Part shown: piece by piece, positions 14,722 through 29,489 of the stretch
How the letters are laid out: the number at the start of each line of letters is the position of its first letter
Position numbering within the stretch: position 1 is the first letter of the stretch
Assembly (NCBI GenBank): GCA_963691815.1
Contig: OY829645.1
Span: 5,084,001-5,148,000 of the forward strand
From: Echiichthys vipera
Taxonomy: Eukaryota; Chordata; Actinopteri; Perciformes; Trachinidae
Reading direction: 5' to 3'
DNA: 64,000 nt
Notes under the pieces: model-generated
The model's input: the letters and a program-made list of their open reading frames with translations, nothing else
Database searches by the model: none
What the model was told of the DNA's origin: nothing
Program-made: the position numbers and the translations under genes

Positions 14722-16882
14722 TTTCAGGACCCTGAAAGTCACAACAAATGGTAATATTCGTCATGTTTGATGGATACACCATCTAAATAAGTCAACTTTT
14801 GATAATTTTACGTTTCAGGACCCTGAAAGTTACGACAAATGGTAATATTCGTCTTGTTTGATGGACATACCACCTAAATATGTCAACTTTTGATAATTTC
14901 ACGTTTCAGGACCCTGAAAGTCACAACAAATGGTAATATTCGTCATGTTTGATGGATACACCATCTAAATAAGTCAACTTTTGATAATTTCACGTTTCAG
15001 GACCCTGAAAGTTACGACAAATGGTAATAGTCGTCTTGTTTGATGGATACACCACCTAAATATGTCAACTTTTGATAATTTCACGTTTCAGGACCCTGAA
15101 AGTCACCACAAATGGTAATATTCGTCATGTTTGATGGATACATCATCTAAATATGTCAACTTTTGATAATTTCACATTTCAGGACCCTGAAAGTCACAAC
15201 AAATGGTAATATTCGTCTTGTTTGATGGATACACCGTCTAAATATTTCAACTTTTGATAATTTCACGTTTCAGGACCCTGAAAGTCACAACAAATGTTAT
15301 TATTCATCTTGTTTGATGGATACACCACCTAAATATGTCAACTTTTGATAACTTCACGTTTCAGGACCCTGAAAGTCACAACAAATGGTAATATTCGTCT
15401 TATTTGATGAATACACCACCTAAATATGTCAACTTTTGATAATTTCACGTTTCAGGACCCTGAAAGTCACAACAAATGTTTTTATTCATCTTGTTTGATG
15501 GATACACCACCTAAATATGTCAACTTTTGATAATTTCACGTTTCAGGACCCTGAAAGTCACTGCAAATGGTAATATTCGTCTTGTTTAATGGATAAACCA
15601 CGTAAATATGTCAACTTTTGTTAATTTCACGTTTGAAGGTCCTTGAAAGTCACAACAAATGGTACCAGTCGTCTTGTTTGATGGATACACCACCTAAATA
15701 TGTCAACTTTTATAATTTCACGTTTCAAAACCCTGAAAGTCACAACAAATGGTAATATTCGTCTTGTTTGATGGATACACCACCAAAATATGTCAACTTT
15801 TGATAACTTCACGTTTCAGGACCCTGAAAGTCACAACAAATATTATTATTCATCTTGTTTGATGGATACACCACCTTAATATGTCAACTTTTGATAATTT
15901 CACGTTTCAGGACCCTGAAAGTCACAACAAATATTAATATACGTCTTGTTTGATGGATACACCACCTTAATAAGTCAACTTTTGATAATTTCACGTTTCA
16001 GGACCCTGAAAGTCACTGCAAATGGTAATTTTTGTCTTGATTAATGGATACACCACGTTAATATGTCAACTTTTGATAATTTCACGTTTCAGGACCCTGA
16101 AAGTCACAACAAATGGTAATATTCGTCTTGTTTGATGGATACACCGTCTAAATATGTCAACTTTTGAAAACTTCACCTTTCAGGACCCTGAAAGTTACGA
16201 CAAATGGTAATATTCGTCTTGTTTGATTGACATACCACCTAAATATGTCAACTTTTGATAATTTCACGTTTCAGGACCCTGAAAGTCAAGACAAATGGTA
16301 ATATTCGTCTTGTTTAATGGATACACCACGTAAATATGTCAACTTTTGATACTTTCTCGTTTCAGGACCCTGAAAGTCACAACAAATGGTAATATTCGTC
16401 TTGTTTGATGGATACACCGTCTAAATATGTCAACTTTTGATAACTTCACGTTTCAGGATCCTGAAAGTCACAACAAATGGTAATATTCGTCATGTTTGAT
16501 GGATACACCATCTAAATAAGTCAACTTTTGATAATTTCACGTTTCAGGACCCTGAAAGTCACTGCAAATGGTAATTTTCGTCTTGATTAATGGATACACC
16601 ACGTAAATATGTCAACTTTTTAATAATTTCACGTTTCAGGACCCTGAAAGTCACAACAAATGGTAATTTTCGTCTTGTTTGATGGATACACCGTCTAAAT
16701 ATATCAACTTTTGAAAACTTCACGTTTCAGGACCCTGAAAGTCACAACAAATGGTAATATTCGTCATGTTTGATGGATACACCATCTAAATAAGTCAACT
16801 TTTGATAATTTTACGTTTCAGGACCCTGAAAGTCAAGACAAATGGTAATATTCGTCTTGTTTGATGGACATACCACCTAAAT
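14722..16882 (+). repeat. Long-range duplicated segment D, copy 2
   Basis: Partner of 3,000-5,160 at an 11,722-bp offset. The intervening 9.5 kb consists of other higher-order blocks, so this is not a simple adjacent tandem copy. It points to either a larger ancestral repeat with internal rearrangement or gene-conversion-like copying between distant monomers. Confidence 0.8.
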
Positions 16883-18611
16883 AAGTCAACTTTTGATAAT
16901 TTCACATTTCAGGACCCTGAAAGTTACGACAAATGGTAATAGTCGTCTTGTTTGATGGATACACCGTCTAAATATGTCAACTTTTGATAACTTCACGTTT
17001 CAGGACCCTGAAAGTCACAACAAATGGTAATTTTCGTCTTGTTTGATGGATACACCACCTAAATATGTCAACTTTTGATAATTTCACGTTTCAGGACCCT
17101 GAAAGTCACAACAAATGTTAATATTCGTCTTGTTTGATTGATACACCACCTAAATATGTCAACTTTTGATAATTTCACATTTCATGACCCTGAAAGTCAC
17201 AACAAATGGTAATATTCGTCTTGTTTGATGGATACACCACCTAAATATGTCAACTTTTGATAACTTCACGTTTCAGGACCCTGAAAGTCACAACAAATGG
17301 TAATATTCGTCTTATTTGATGAATACACCACCTAAATATGTCAACTTTTGATAATTTCACGTTTCAGGACCCAGAAAGTCACAACAAGTGTTTTTATTCA
17401 TCTTGTTTGATGGAAACACCACCTAAATATGTCAACTTTTGATAATTTCACGTTTCAGGACCCTGAAAGTCACTGCAAATGGTAATATTCGTCTTGTTTA
17501 ATGGATAAACCACGTAAATATGTCAACTTTTGTTAATTTCACTTTTGAAGGTCCCTGAAAGTCACAACAAATGGTAATATTCGTCTTGTTTGATGGATAC
17601 ACCACCAAAATATGTCAACTTTTGATAATTTCACGTTTCAGGACCCTGAAAGTCACAACAAATGTTATTATTCATCTTGTTTGATGGATACACCACCTTA
17701 ATATGTCAACTTTTGATAATTTCACGTTTCAGGACCCTGAAAGTCACAACAAATGGTAATATTCGTCTTGTTTGATGGATACACCGTCTAAATATGTCAA
17801 CTTTTGAAAACTTCACCTTTCAGGACCCTGAAAGTTACGACAAATGGTAATATTCGTCTTGTTTGATAGACATACCACCTAAATATGTCAACTTTTGATA
17901 ATTTCACGTTTCAGGACCCTGAAAGTCAAGACAAATGGTAATATTCGTCTTGTTTAATGGATACACCACGTAAATATGTCAACTTTTGATAATTTCACGT
18001 TTCAGGACCCTGAAAGTTACAACAAATGGTAATATTCGTCTTGTTTGATGGATACACCGTCTAAATAAGTCAACTTTTGATAATTTCACGTTTCAGGACC
18101 CTGAAAGTTACGACAAATGGTAATAGTCGTCTTGTTTGATGGATACACCACCTAAATATGTCAACTTTTGATAATTTCACGTTTCAGGACCCTGAAAGTC
18201 ACCACAAATGGTAATATTCGTCATGTTAGATGGATACACCATCTAAATATGTCAACTTTTGATAATTTCACGTTTCAGGACCCTGAAAGTCACAACAAAT
18301 GGCAATATTCGTCTTGTTTGATTGATACACCACCTAAATATGTCAACTTTTGATAATTTCACATTTCAGGACCCTGAAAGTCACAACAAATGGTAATATT
18401 CGTCTTGTTTGATGGATACACCACCTAAATATCTCAACTTTTGATAATTTCACGTTTCAGGACCCTGAAAGTCACAACAAATGTTTTTATTCATCTTGTT
18501 TGATGGATACACCACCTAAATATGTCAACTTTTGATAATTTCACGTTTCAGGACCCTGAAAGTCACTGCAAATGGTAATATTCGTCTTGTTTAATGGATA
18601 AACCACGTAAA

Positions 18612-20190
18612 TATGTCAACTTTTGTTAATTTCACGTTTGAAGGTCCCTGAAAGTCAAAACAAATAGTAATATTCGTCTTGTTTGATGGATACACCACCA
18701 AAATATGTCAACTTTTGATAACTTCACGTTTCAGGACCCTGAAAGTCACAACAAATGTTATTATTCATCTTGTTTGATGGATACACCACCTTAATATGTC
18801 AACTTTTGATAATTTCACATTTCAGGACCCTGAAAGTCACCACAAATGGTAATATTCGTCATGTTAGATGGATACACCATCTAAATATGTCAACTTTTGA
18901 TAATTTCACGTTTCAGGACCCTGAAAGTCACAACAAATGGCAATATTCGTCTTGTTTGATTGATACACCACCTAAATATGTCAACTTTTGATAATTTCAC
19001 GTTTCAGGACCCTGAAAGTCACAAAAAATGTTTTTATTCATCTTGTTTGATGGATACACCACCTAAATATGTCAACTTTTGATAATTTCACGTTTCAGGA
19101 CCCTGAAAGTCACTGCAAATGGTAATATTCGTCTTGTTTAATGGATAAACCACGTAAATATGTCAACTTTTGTTAATTTCACGTTTGAAGGTCCCTGAAA
19201 GTCAAAACAAATGGTAATATTCGTCTTGTTTGATGGATACACCACCAAAATATGTCAACTTTTGATAATTTCACGTTTCAGGACCCTGAAAGTCACAACA
19301 AATGGTAATATTTGTCTTGTTTGATGGATACACCGTCTAAATATGTCAACTTTTGAAAACTTCACCTTTCAGGACCCTGAAAGTTACGACAAATGGTAAT
19401 ATTCGTCTTGTTTGATAGACATACCACCTAAATATGTCAACTTTTGATAATTTCACGTTTCAGGACCCTGAAAGTTACGACAAATGGTAATATTCGTCTT
19501 GTTTAATGGATACACCACGTAAATATGTCAACTTTTGATAATTTCACGTTTCAGGACCCTGAAAGTTACAACAAATGGTAATATTCGTCTTGTTTGATGG
19601 ATACACCGTCTAAATATGTCAACTTTTGATAACTTCACGTTTCAGGATCCTGAAAGTCACAACAAATGGTAATATTCGTCATGTTTGATGGATACACCAT
19701 CTAAATATGTCAACTTTTGATAATTTCACGTTTCAGGACCCTGAAAGTCACAACAAATGGCAATATTCGTCTTGTTTGATGGATACACCGTCTAAATGTG
19801 TCAACTTTTGATAACTTCACGTTTCAGGACCCTGAAAGTCACAACAAATGGTAATTTTCGTCTTGTTTGATGGATACACCACCTAAATATGTCAACTTTT
19901 GATAATTTCACGTTTCAGTACCCTGAAAGTCACAACAAATGTTACTATTTGTCTTGTTTGATGGATACACCACCTAAATATGTCAACTTTTGATAATTTC
20001 ACATTTCAGGACCCTGAAAGTCACAACAAATGGTAATATTCGTCTTGTTTGATGGATACACCACCTAAATATGTCAACTTTTGATAACTTCACGTTTCAG
20101 GACCCTGAAAGTCACAACAAAATGTAATATTTGTCTTATTTGATAAATACACCACCTAAATATGTCAACTTTTGATAATTTCACGTTTGA
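18612..20190 (+). repeat. Higher-order repeat block F, copy 1
   Basis: Repeated at 20,616-22,114. Before position 19,147 the offset is 2,004 bp; after 19,232 it is 1,924 bp, because the second copy has an 80-bp deletion. Shared rare variants are TTTGAAGGTCCCTG, CATGTTAGATGG, CAAATGGCAATATTCG, GTCACAAAAAATG and TTTGATAAATACACC. Confidence 0.85.
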
Positions 20191-20615
20191 AGGTCCTTGA
20201 AAGTCACAACAAATGGAAACAGTCGTCTTGTTTGATGGATACACCACCTAAATATGTCAACTTTTATAATTTCACGTTTTAAAACCCTGAATGTCACAAC
20301 AAATGGTAATATTCGTCTTGTTTGATGGATACACCACCAAAATATGTCAACTTTTGATAACTTCACGTTTCAGGACCCTGAAAGTCACAACAAATATTAT
20401 TATTCATCTTGTTTGATGGATACACCACCTTAATATGTCAACTTTTGATAATTTCACGTTTCAGGACCCTGAAAGTCACAACAAATGGTAATATTTGTCC
20501 TGTTTGATGGATACACCACCTAAATATGTCAACTTTTGATAATTTCACGTTTCAGGACCCTGAAAGTCACTGCAAATGGTAATTTTCGTCTTGATTATTG
20601 GATACACCACGTAAA

Positions 20616-22114
20616 TATGTCAACTTTTGTTAATTTCACGTTTGAAGGTCCCTGAAAGTCAAAACAAATGGTAATATTCGTCTTGTTTGATGGATACACC
20701 ACCAAAATATGTCAACTTTTGATAACTTCACGTTTCAGGACCCTGAAAGTCACAACAAATGTTATTATTCATCTTGTTTGATGGATACACCACCTTAATA
20801 TGTCAACTTTTGATAATTTCACATTTCAGGACCCTGAAAGTCACCACAAATGGTAATATTCGTCATGTTAGATGGATACACCATCTAAATATGTCAACTT
20901 TTGATAATTTCACGTTTCAGGACCCTGAAAGTCACAACAAATGGCAATATTCGTCTTGTTTGATTGATACACCACCTAAATATGTCAACTTTTGATAATT
21001 TCACGTTTCAGGACCCTGAAAGTCACAAAAAATGTTTTTATTCATCTTGTTTGATGGATACACCACCTAAATATGTCAACTTTTGATAATTTCACGTTTC
21101 AGGACCCTGAAAGTCACTGCAAATGGTAATATTCGTCTTGTTTAATGGATTGATTGATGGATACACCACCAAAATATGTCAACTTTTGATAATTTCACGT
21201 TTCAGGACCCTGAAAGTCACAACAAATGGTAATATTTGTCTTGTTTGATGGATACACCGTCTAAATATGTCAACTTTTGAAAACTTCACCTTTCAGGACC
21301 CTGAAAGTTACGACAAATGGTAATATTCGTCTTGTTTGATAGACATACCACCTAAATATGTCAACTTTTGATAATTTCACGTTTCAGGACCCTGAAAGTT
21401 ACGACAAATGGTAATATTCGTCTTGTTTAATGGATACACCACGTAAATATGTCAACTTTTGATAATTTCACGTTTCAGGACCCTGAAAGTTACAACAAAT
21501 GGTAATATTCGTCTTGTTTGATGGATACACCGTCTAAATATGTCAACTTTTGATAACTTCACGTTTCAGGATCCTGAAAGTCACAACAAATGGTAATATT
21601 CGTCATGTTTGATGGATACACCATCTAAATATGTCAACTTTTGATAATTTCACGTTTCAGGACCCTGAAAGTCACAACAAATGGCAATATTCGTCTTGTT
21701 TGATGGATACACCGTCTAAATGTGTCAACTTTTGATAACTTCACGTTTCAGGACCCTGAAAGTCACAACAAATGGTAATTTTCGTCTTGTTTGATGGATA
21801 CACCACCTAAATATGTCAACTTTTGATAATTTCACGTTTCAGTACCCTGAAAGTCACAACAAATGTTACTATTTGTCTTGTTTGATGGATACACCACCTA
21901 AATATGTCAACTTTTGATAATTTCACATTTCAGGACCCTGAAAGTCACAACAAATGGTAATATTCGTCTTGTTTGATGGATACACCACCTAAATATGTCA
22001 ACTTTTGATAACTTCACGTTTCAGGACCCTGAAAGTCACAACAAAATGTAATATTTGTCTTATTTGATAAATACACCACCTAAATATGTCAACTTTTGAT
22101 AATTTCACGTTTCA
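20616..22114 (+). repeat. Higher-order repeat block F, copy 2, with an 80-bp deletion
   Basis: Counterpart of 18,612-20,190. At 21,141-21,160 the sequence TTTAATGGATTGATTGATGG joins the middle of one monomer to the middle of the next. Eighty bases present in copy 1 are missing, so the deletion is not a whole 91-bp unit and monomer phase is lost here. A short TGAT duplication sits at the joint, consistent with slippage or end-joining. Confidence 0.85.
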
Positions 22115-22291
22115 GGACCCTGAAAGTCACAACAAATGTTTTTATTTATCTTGTTTGATGGATACACCACCTAAATATGTCAACTTTTGATAATTTCACG
22201 TTTCAGGACCCTGAAAGTCACTGCAAATGGTAATATTCGTCTTGTTTAATGGATAAACCACGTAAATATGTCAACTTTTGTTAATTTCACG

Positions 22292-22732
22292 TTTGAAGGT
22301 CCTTGAAAGTCACAACAAATGGAAACAGTCGTCTTGTTTGATGGATACACCACCTAAATATGTCAACTTTTATAATTTCACGTTTTAAAACCCTGAATGT
22401 CACAACAAATGGTAATATTCGTCTTGTTTGATGGATACACCACCAAAATATGTCAACTTTTGATAACTTCACGTTTCAGGACCCTGAAAGTCACAACAAA
22501 TATTATTATTCATCTTGTTTGATGGATACACCACCTTAATATGTCAACTTTTGATAATTTCACGTTTCAGGACCCTGAAAGTCACAACAAATGGTAATAT
22601 TTGTCCTGTTTGATGGATACACCACCTAAATATGTCAACTTTTGATAATTTCACGTTTCAGGACCCTGAAAGTCACTGCAAATGGTAATTTTCGTCTTGA
22701 TTATTGGATACACCACGTAAATATGTCAACTT
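22292..22732 (+). repeat. Repeat of 20,186-20,626 (offset 2,106 bp)
   Basis: The marker doublet with ATGGAAACAGTCG, the CCTGAATGTCAC variant, AAATATTATTATTC, TTTGTCCTGTTTG and CTTGATTATTGG occur in the same order in both places. This block partly overlaps block F copy 2 at its left counterpart, showing that successive duplications were superimposed. Confidence 0.8.
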
Positions 22733-25700
22733 TTGACAATTTCACGTTTCAGGACCCTGAAAGTCACAACAAATGGTAATATTCGTCTTGTTTGATGGAT
22801 ACACCGTCTAAATATGTCAACTTTTGAAAACTTCACGTTTCAGGACCCTGAAAGTCACAACAAATGGTAATATTCGTCATGTTTGATGGATACACCATCT
22901 AAATAAGTCAACTTTTGATAATTTCACGTTTCAGGACCCTGAAAGTTACGACAAATGGTAATATTCGTCTTGTTTGATGGACATACCACCTAAATATGTC
23001 AACTTTTGATAATTTCACATTTCAGGACCCTGAAAGTCACCACAAATGGTAATATTCGTCATGTTTGATGGATACACCATCTAAATATGTCAACTTTTGA
23101 TAATTTCACATTTCAGGACCCTGAAAGTCACAACAAATGGTAATATTCGTCGTGTTTGATGGATACACCGTCTAAATATGTCAACTTTTGATAACTTCAC
23201 GTTTCAGGACCCTGAAAGTCACAACAAATGGTAATTTTCGTCTTGTTTGATGGATACACCACCTAAATATGTCAACTTTTGATAATTTCACGTTTCAGGA
23301 CCCTGAAAGTCACAACAAATGTTAATATTCGTCTTGTTTGATTGATACACCACCTAAATATGTCAACTTTTGATAATTTCACATTTCAGGACCCTGAAAG
23401 TCACAACAAATGGTAATATTCGTCTTGTTTGATGGATACACCACCTAAATATGTCAACTTTTGATAACTTCACGTTTCAGGACCCTGAAAGTCACAACAA
23501 ATGGTAATATTCGTCTTATTTGATGAATACACCACCTAAATATTTCAACTTTTGATAATTTCACGTTTCAGGACCCTGAAAGTCACAACAAATGTTTTTA
23601 TTCATCTTGTTTGATGGATACACCACCTAAATATGTCAACTTTTGATAATTTCACGTTTCAGGACCCTGAAAGTCACTGCAAATGGTAATATTCGTCTTG
23701 TTTAATGGATAAACCACGTAAATATGTCAACTTTTGTTAATTTCACGTTTGAAGGTCCTTGAAAGTAACAACAAATGGTACCAGTCGTCTTGTTTGATGG
23801 ATACACCACCTAAATATGTCAACTTTTATAATTTCAAGTTTCAAAACCCTGAAAGTCACAAGAAATGGTAATATTCGTCTTGTTTGATGGATACACCACC
23901 AAAATATGTCAACTTTTGATAACTTCACGTTTCAGGACCCTGAAAGTCACAACAAATGTTAGTATTCATCTTGTTTGATGGATACACCACCTTAATATGT
24001 CAACTTTTGATAATTTCACGTTTCAGGACCCTGAAAGTCACAACAAATATTAATATTCGTCTTGTTTGATGGATACACCACCTAAATATGTCAACTTTTG
24101 ATAATTTCACGTTTCAGGACCCTGAAAGTCACTACAAATGGTAATTTTCGTCTTGATTAATGGATACACCATGTAAATATGTCAACTTTTGATAATTTCA
24201 CGTTTCAGGACCCTGAAAGTCACAACAAATGGTAATATTCGTCTTGTTTGATGGATACACCGTCTAAATATGTCAACTTTTGAAAACTTCACCTTTCAGG
24301 ACCCTGAAAGTTACGACAAATGGTAATATTCGTCTTGTTTAATGGATAAACCACGTAAATATGTCAACTTTTTATAATTTCACGTTTCAGGACCCTGAAA
24401 GTTACAACAAATGGTAATATTCGTCATGTTTGATGGATAACCCATCTAAACATGTCAACATTTGATCATTTCACGTTTCAGGACCCTGAAAGTCACAACA
24501 AATGGTAATATTCCTCTTGTTTGATGGATACACCACCTAAATATCTCAACTTTTGATAACTTCACGTTTCAGGACCCTGAAAGTCACAACAAATGGTTAT
24601 ATTTCGTTTGATGGATACACCGTCTAAATATGTCAACTTTTGATAACTTCACGTTTCAGGATCCTGAAAGTCACAACAAATGGAAATATTCGTCATGTTT
24701 GATGGATACACCATCTAAATAAGTCAACTTTTGATAATTTCACGTTTCAGGACCCTGAAAGTTACGACAAATGGTAATAGTCGTCTTGTTTGATGGATAC
24801 ACCACCTAAATATGTCAACTTTTGATAATTTCACGTTTCAGGACCCTGAAAGTCACAACAAATGGTAATATTCGTCTTGTTTGAAGGATACACCACCTAA
24901 ATATGTCAACTTTTGATAATTTCACGTTTCAGGACCCTGAAAGTCACTGCAAATGGTAATTTTCGTCTTGATTAATGGATACACCACGTAAATATGTCAA
25001 CTTTTGATAATTTCACGTTTCAGGACCCTGAAAGTCACAACAAATGGTAATATTCGTCTTGTTTGATGGATACACCGTCTAAATATGTCAACTTTTGAAA
25101 ACTTCACGTTTCAGGACCCTGAAAGTCACAACAAATGGTAATATTCGTCATGTTTGATGGATACACCATCTAAATAAGTCAACTTTTGATAATTTCACGT
25201 TTCAGGACCCTGAAAGTTACGACAAATGGTAATATTCGTCTTGTTTGATGGACATACCACCTAAATATGTCAACTTTTGATAATTTCACATTTCAGGACA
25301 CTGAAAGTCAAGACAAATGGTAATATTCGTCTTGTTTAATGGATACACCACGTGAATATGTCAACTTTTGATAATTTCACGTTTCAGGACCCTGAAAGTT
25401 ACAACAAATGGTAACATTCGTCTTGTTTGATGGATACACCGTCTAAATATGTCAACTTTTGATAACTTCACGTTTCAGGACCCTGAAAGTCACAACAAAT
25501 GGTAATATTCGTCATGTTTGATCGATACACCATCTAAATAACTCAACTTTTGATAATTTCACGTTTCAGGACCCTGAAAGTTACGACAAATGGTAATAGT
25601 CGTCTTGTTTGATGGATACACCACCTAAATATGTCAACTTTTATAATTTCACGTTTCAGGACCCTGAAAGTCACCACAAAATGGTAATATTAGTCATGTT

Positions 25701-27370
25701 TGATGGATACACCATCTAAACATGTCAACTTTTGATAATTTCACATTTCAGGACCCTGAAAGTCACAACAAATGGTAATTTTCGTCTTTTTTGATGGATA
25801 CACCACCTAAATATTTCAACTTTTGATAATTTCACGTTTCAGGACCCTGAAAGTCACAACAAATGTTAATATTCGTCTTGTTTGATGGATACACCACCTA
25901 AATATGTCAACTTTTGATAATTTCACATTTCAGGACCCTGAAAGTCACAACAAATGGTAATATTCGTCTTGTTTGATGGATACACCACGTAAATATGTCA
26001 ACTTTTGATAATTTCACGTTTCAGGACCCTGAAAGTCATTGCAAATGGTAATATTCGTCTTGTTTATTGGATAAACCACGCAAATATGTCAACTTTTGTT
26101 AATTTCACGTTTGAAGGTCCTTGAAAGTCACAACAAATGGTAACAGTCGTCTTGTTTGATGGATACACCACCTAAATATGTCAACTTTTGATAACTTCAC
26201 GTTTCAGGACCCTGAAAGTCACAACAAATGTTATTATTCATCTTGTTTGATGGATACACCACCTTAATATGTCAACTTTTGATAATTTCACGTTTCAGGA
26301 CCCTGAAAGTCACAACAAATGGTAATATTCATCTTGTTTGATGGATACACCACCTAAATATGTCAACTTTTGATAATTTCACGTTTCAGGACCCTGAAAG
26401 TCACTGCAAATGGTAATTTTCGTCTTGATTAATGGATACACCACGTAAATATGTCAACTTTTGATAATTTCACGTTTCAGGACCCTGAAAGTCACAACAA
26501 ATGGTAATATTCGTCATGTTTGATGGATACACCATCTAAATAAGTCAACTTTTGATAATTTCACGTTTCAGGACCCTGAAAGTTACGACAAATGGTAATA
26601 TTCGTCTTGTTTGATGGACATACCACCTACATATGTCAACTTTTGATAATTTCACGTTTCAGGACCCTGAAAGTCAAGACAAATGGTAATATTCGTCTTG
26701 TTTAATGGATACACCACGTAAATATGTCAACTTTTGATAATTTCACGTTTCAGGACCCTGAAAGTTACAACAAATGGTAATATTCGTCTTGTTTGATGGA
26801 TACACCATCTAAATATGTCAACTTTTGATAACTTCACGTTTCAGGACCCTGAAAGTCACAACAAATGGTAATATTCGTCATGTTTGATGGATACACCATC
26901 TAAATAAGTCAACTTTTGATAATTTCACGTTTCAGGACCCTGAAAGTTACGACAAATGGTAATAGTCGTCTTGTTTGATGGATACACCACCTAAATATGT
27001 CAACTTTTGATAATTTCACGTTTCAGGACCCTGAAAGTCACCACAAATGGTAATATTCGTCATGTTTGATGGATACACCATCTAAATATGTCAACTTTTG
27101 ATAATTTCACGTTTCAGGACCCTGAAAGTCACAACAAATGGTAATATTCGTCATGTTTGATGGATACACCATCTAAATATGTCAACTTTTGATAATTTCA
27201 CATTTCAGGACCCTGAAAGTCACAACAAATGGTAATATTCGTCTTGTTTGATGGATACACCACCTAAATATGTCAACTTTTGATAACTTCATGTTTCAGG
27301 ACCCTGAAAGTCACAACAAATGGTAATATTCGTCTTATTTGATGAATACACCACCTAAATATGTCAACTT

Positions 27371-27400
27371 TTGAAAAAAAAATTTTGGACCCTGAAAGTC
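27371..27400 (+). repeat. A-rich variant monomer joint, copy 1
   Basis: Instead of TTTTGATAATTTCACG followed by TTTCAGGACC, the sequence is TTTTGAAAAAAAAATTTTGG then ACCCTGAAAG. The palindrome's left arm is destroyed. The same variant recurs at 32,824 in the same context, followed by TGTTTTTATTCATC, so it spread by duplication of its segment. Confidence 0.8.
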
Positions 27401-29489
27401 ACAACAAATGTTTTTATTCATCTTGTTTGATGGATACACCACCTAAATATGTCAACTTTTGATAATTTCACGTTTCAGGACCCTGAAAGTCACTGCAAAT
27501 GGTAATATTCGTCTTGTTTAATGGATAAACCACGTAAATATGTCAACTTTTGTTAATTTCACGTTTGAAGGTCCTTGAAAGTCACAACAAATGGTAACAG
27601 TCGTCTTGTTTCATGGATACACCACCGAAATATGTCAACTTTTATAATTTCACGTTTCAGGACCCTGAAAGTCACAACAAATGGTAATATTCGTCTTGTT
27701 TGATGGATACACCATCTAAATATGTCAACTTTTGATAACTTCACGTTTCAGGACCCTGAAAGTCACAACAAATGGTAATATTCGTCATGTTTGATGGATA
27801 CACCATCTAAATAAGTCAACTTTTGATAATTTCACGTTTCAGGACCCTGAAAGTTACGACAAATGGTAATATTCGTCTTGTTTGATGGACATACCACCTA
27901 AATATGTCAACTTTTGATAATTTCACGTTTCAGGACCCTGAAAGTCAAGACAAATGGTAATATTCGTCTTGTTTAATGGATACACCACGTAAATTTGTCA
28001 ACTTTTGATAATTTCACGTTTCAGGACCCTGAAAGTTACAACAAATGGTAATATTCGTCTTGTTTGATGGATACACCATCTAAATATGTCAACTTTTGAT
28101 AACTTCACGTTTCAGGACCCTGAAAGTCACAACAAATGGTAATATTCGTCATGTTTGATGGATACACCATCTAAATAAGTCAACTTTTGATAATTTCACG
28201 TTTCAGGAACCTGAAAGTTACGACAAATGGTAATAGTCGTCTTGTTTGATGGATACACCACCTAAATATGTCAACTTTTGATAATTTCACGTTTCAGGAC
28301 CCTGAAAGTCACCACAAATGGTAATAATCGTCATGTTTGATGGATACACCATCTAAATATGTCAACTTTTGATAATTTCACATTTCAGGACCCTGAAAGT
28401 CACAACAAATGGTAATATTCGTCTTGTTTGATGGATACACCGTCTAAATATGTCAACTTTTGATAACTTCACGTTTCAGGACCCTGAAAGTCACAACAAA
28501 TGGTAATTTTCGTCTTGTTTGATGGATACACCACCTAAATATGTCAACTTTTGATAATTTCATGTTTCAGGACCCTGAAAGTCACAACAAATGTTAATAT
28601 TCGTCTTGTTTGATGGATACACCACCTAAATATGTCAACTTTTGATAATTTCACGTTTCAGGACCCTGAAAGTCACAACAAATGGTAATATTCGTCTTGT
28701 TTAATGGATACACCACGTAAATATGTCAACTTTTGATAACTTCACGTTTCAGGACCCTGAAAGTCACAACAAATGGTAATATTCGTCATGTTGGATGGAT
28801 ACACCATCTAAATAAGTCAACTTTTGATAATTTCACGTTTCAGGACCCTGAAAGTTACGACAAATGGTAATAGTCGTCTTGTTTGATGGATACACCACCT
28901 AAATATGTCAACTTTTGATAATTTCACGTTTCAGGACCCTGAAAGTCACAACAAATGGTAATATTCGTCATGTTTGATGGATACACCATCTAAATATGTC
29001 AACTTTTAATAATTTCACATTTCAGGACCCTGAAAGTCACAACAAATGGTAATATTCGTCTTGTTTGATGGATACACCACCTAAATAAGTCAACTTTTGA
29101 TAACTTCATGTTTCAGGACCCTGAAAGTCACAACAAATGGTAATATTCGTCTTATTTGATGAATACACCACCTAAATATGTCAACTTTTGATAATTCTTT
29201 TCAGGACCCTGAAAGTCACAACAAATGTTTTTATTCATCTTGTTTGATGGATACACCACCTAAATATGTCAACTTTTGATAATTTCACGTTTCAGGACCC
29301 TGAAAGTCACTGCAAATGGTAATATTCGTCTTGTTTAATGGATAAACCACGTAAATATGTCAACTTTTGTTAATTTCATGTTTGAAGGTCCTTGAAAGTC
29401 ACAACAAATGGTAACAGTAGTCTTGTTTGATGGATACACCACCTAAATATGTCAACTTTTATAATTTCACGTTTCAGGACCCTGAAAGT

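Noticed and set aside
18168..20995. Plus-strand open frames in the satellite (18,168-18,353; 18,755-18,991; 20,759-20,995)
   Set aside because: These are the same kind of by-product, created by local length variants. The last two are identical because block F is duplicated.
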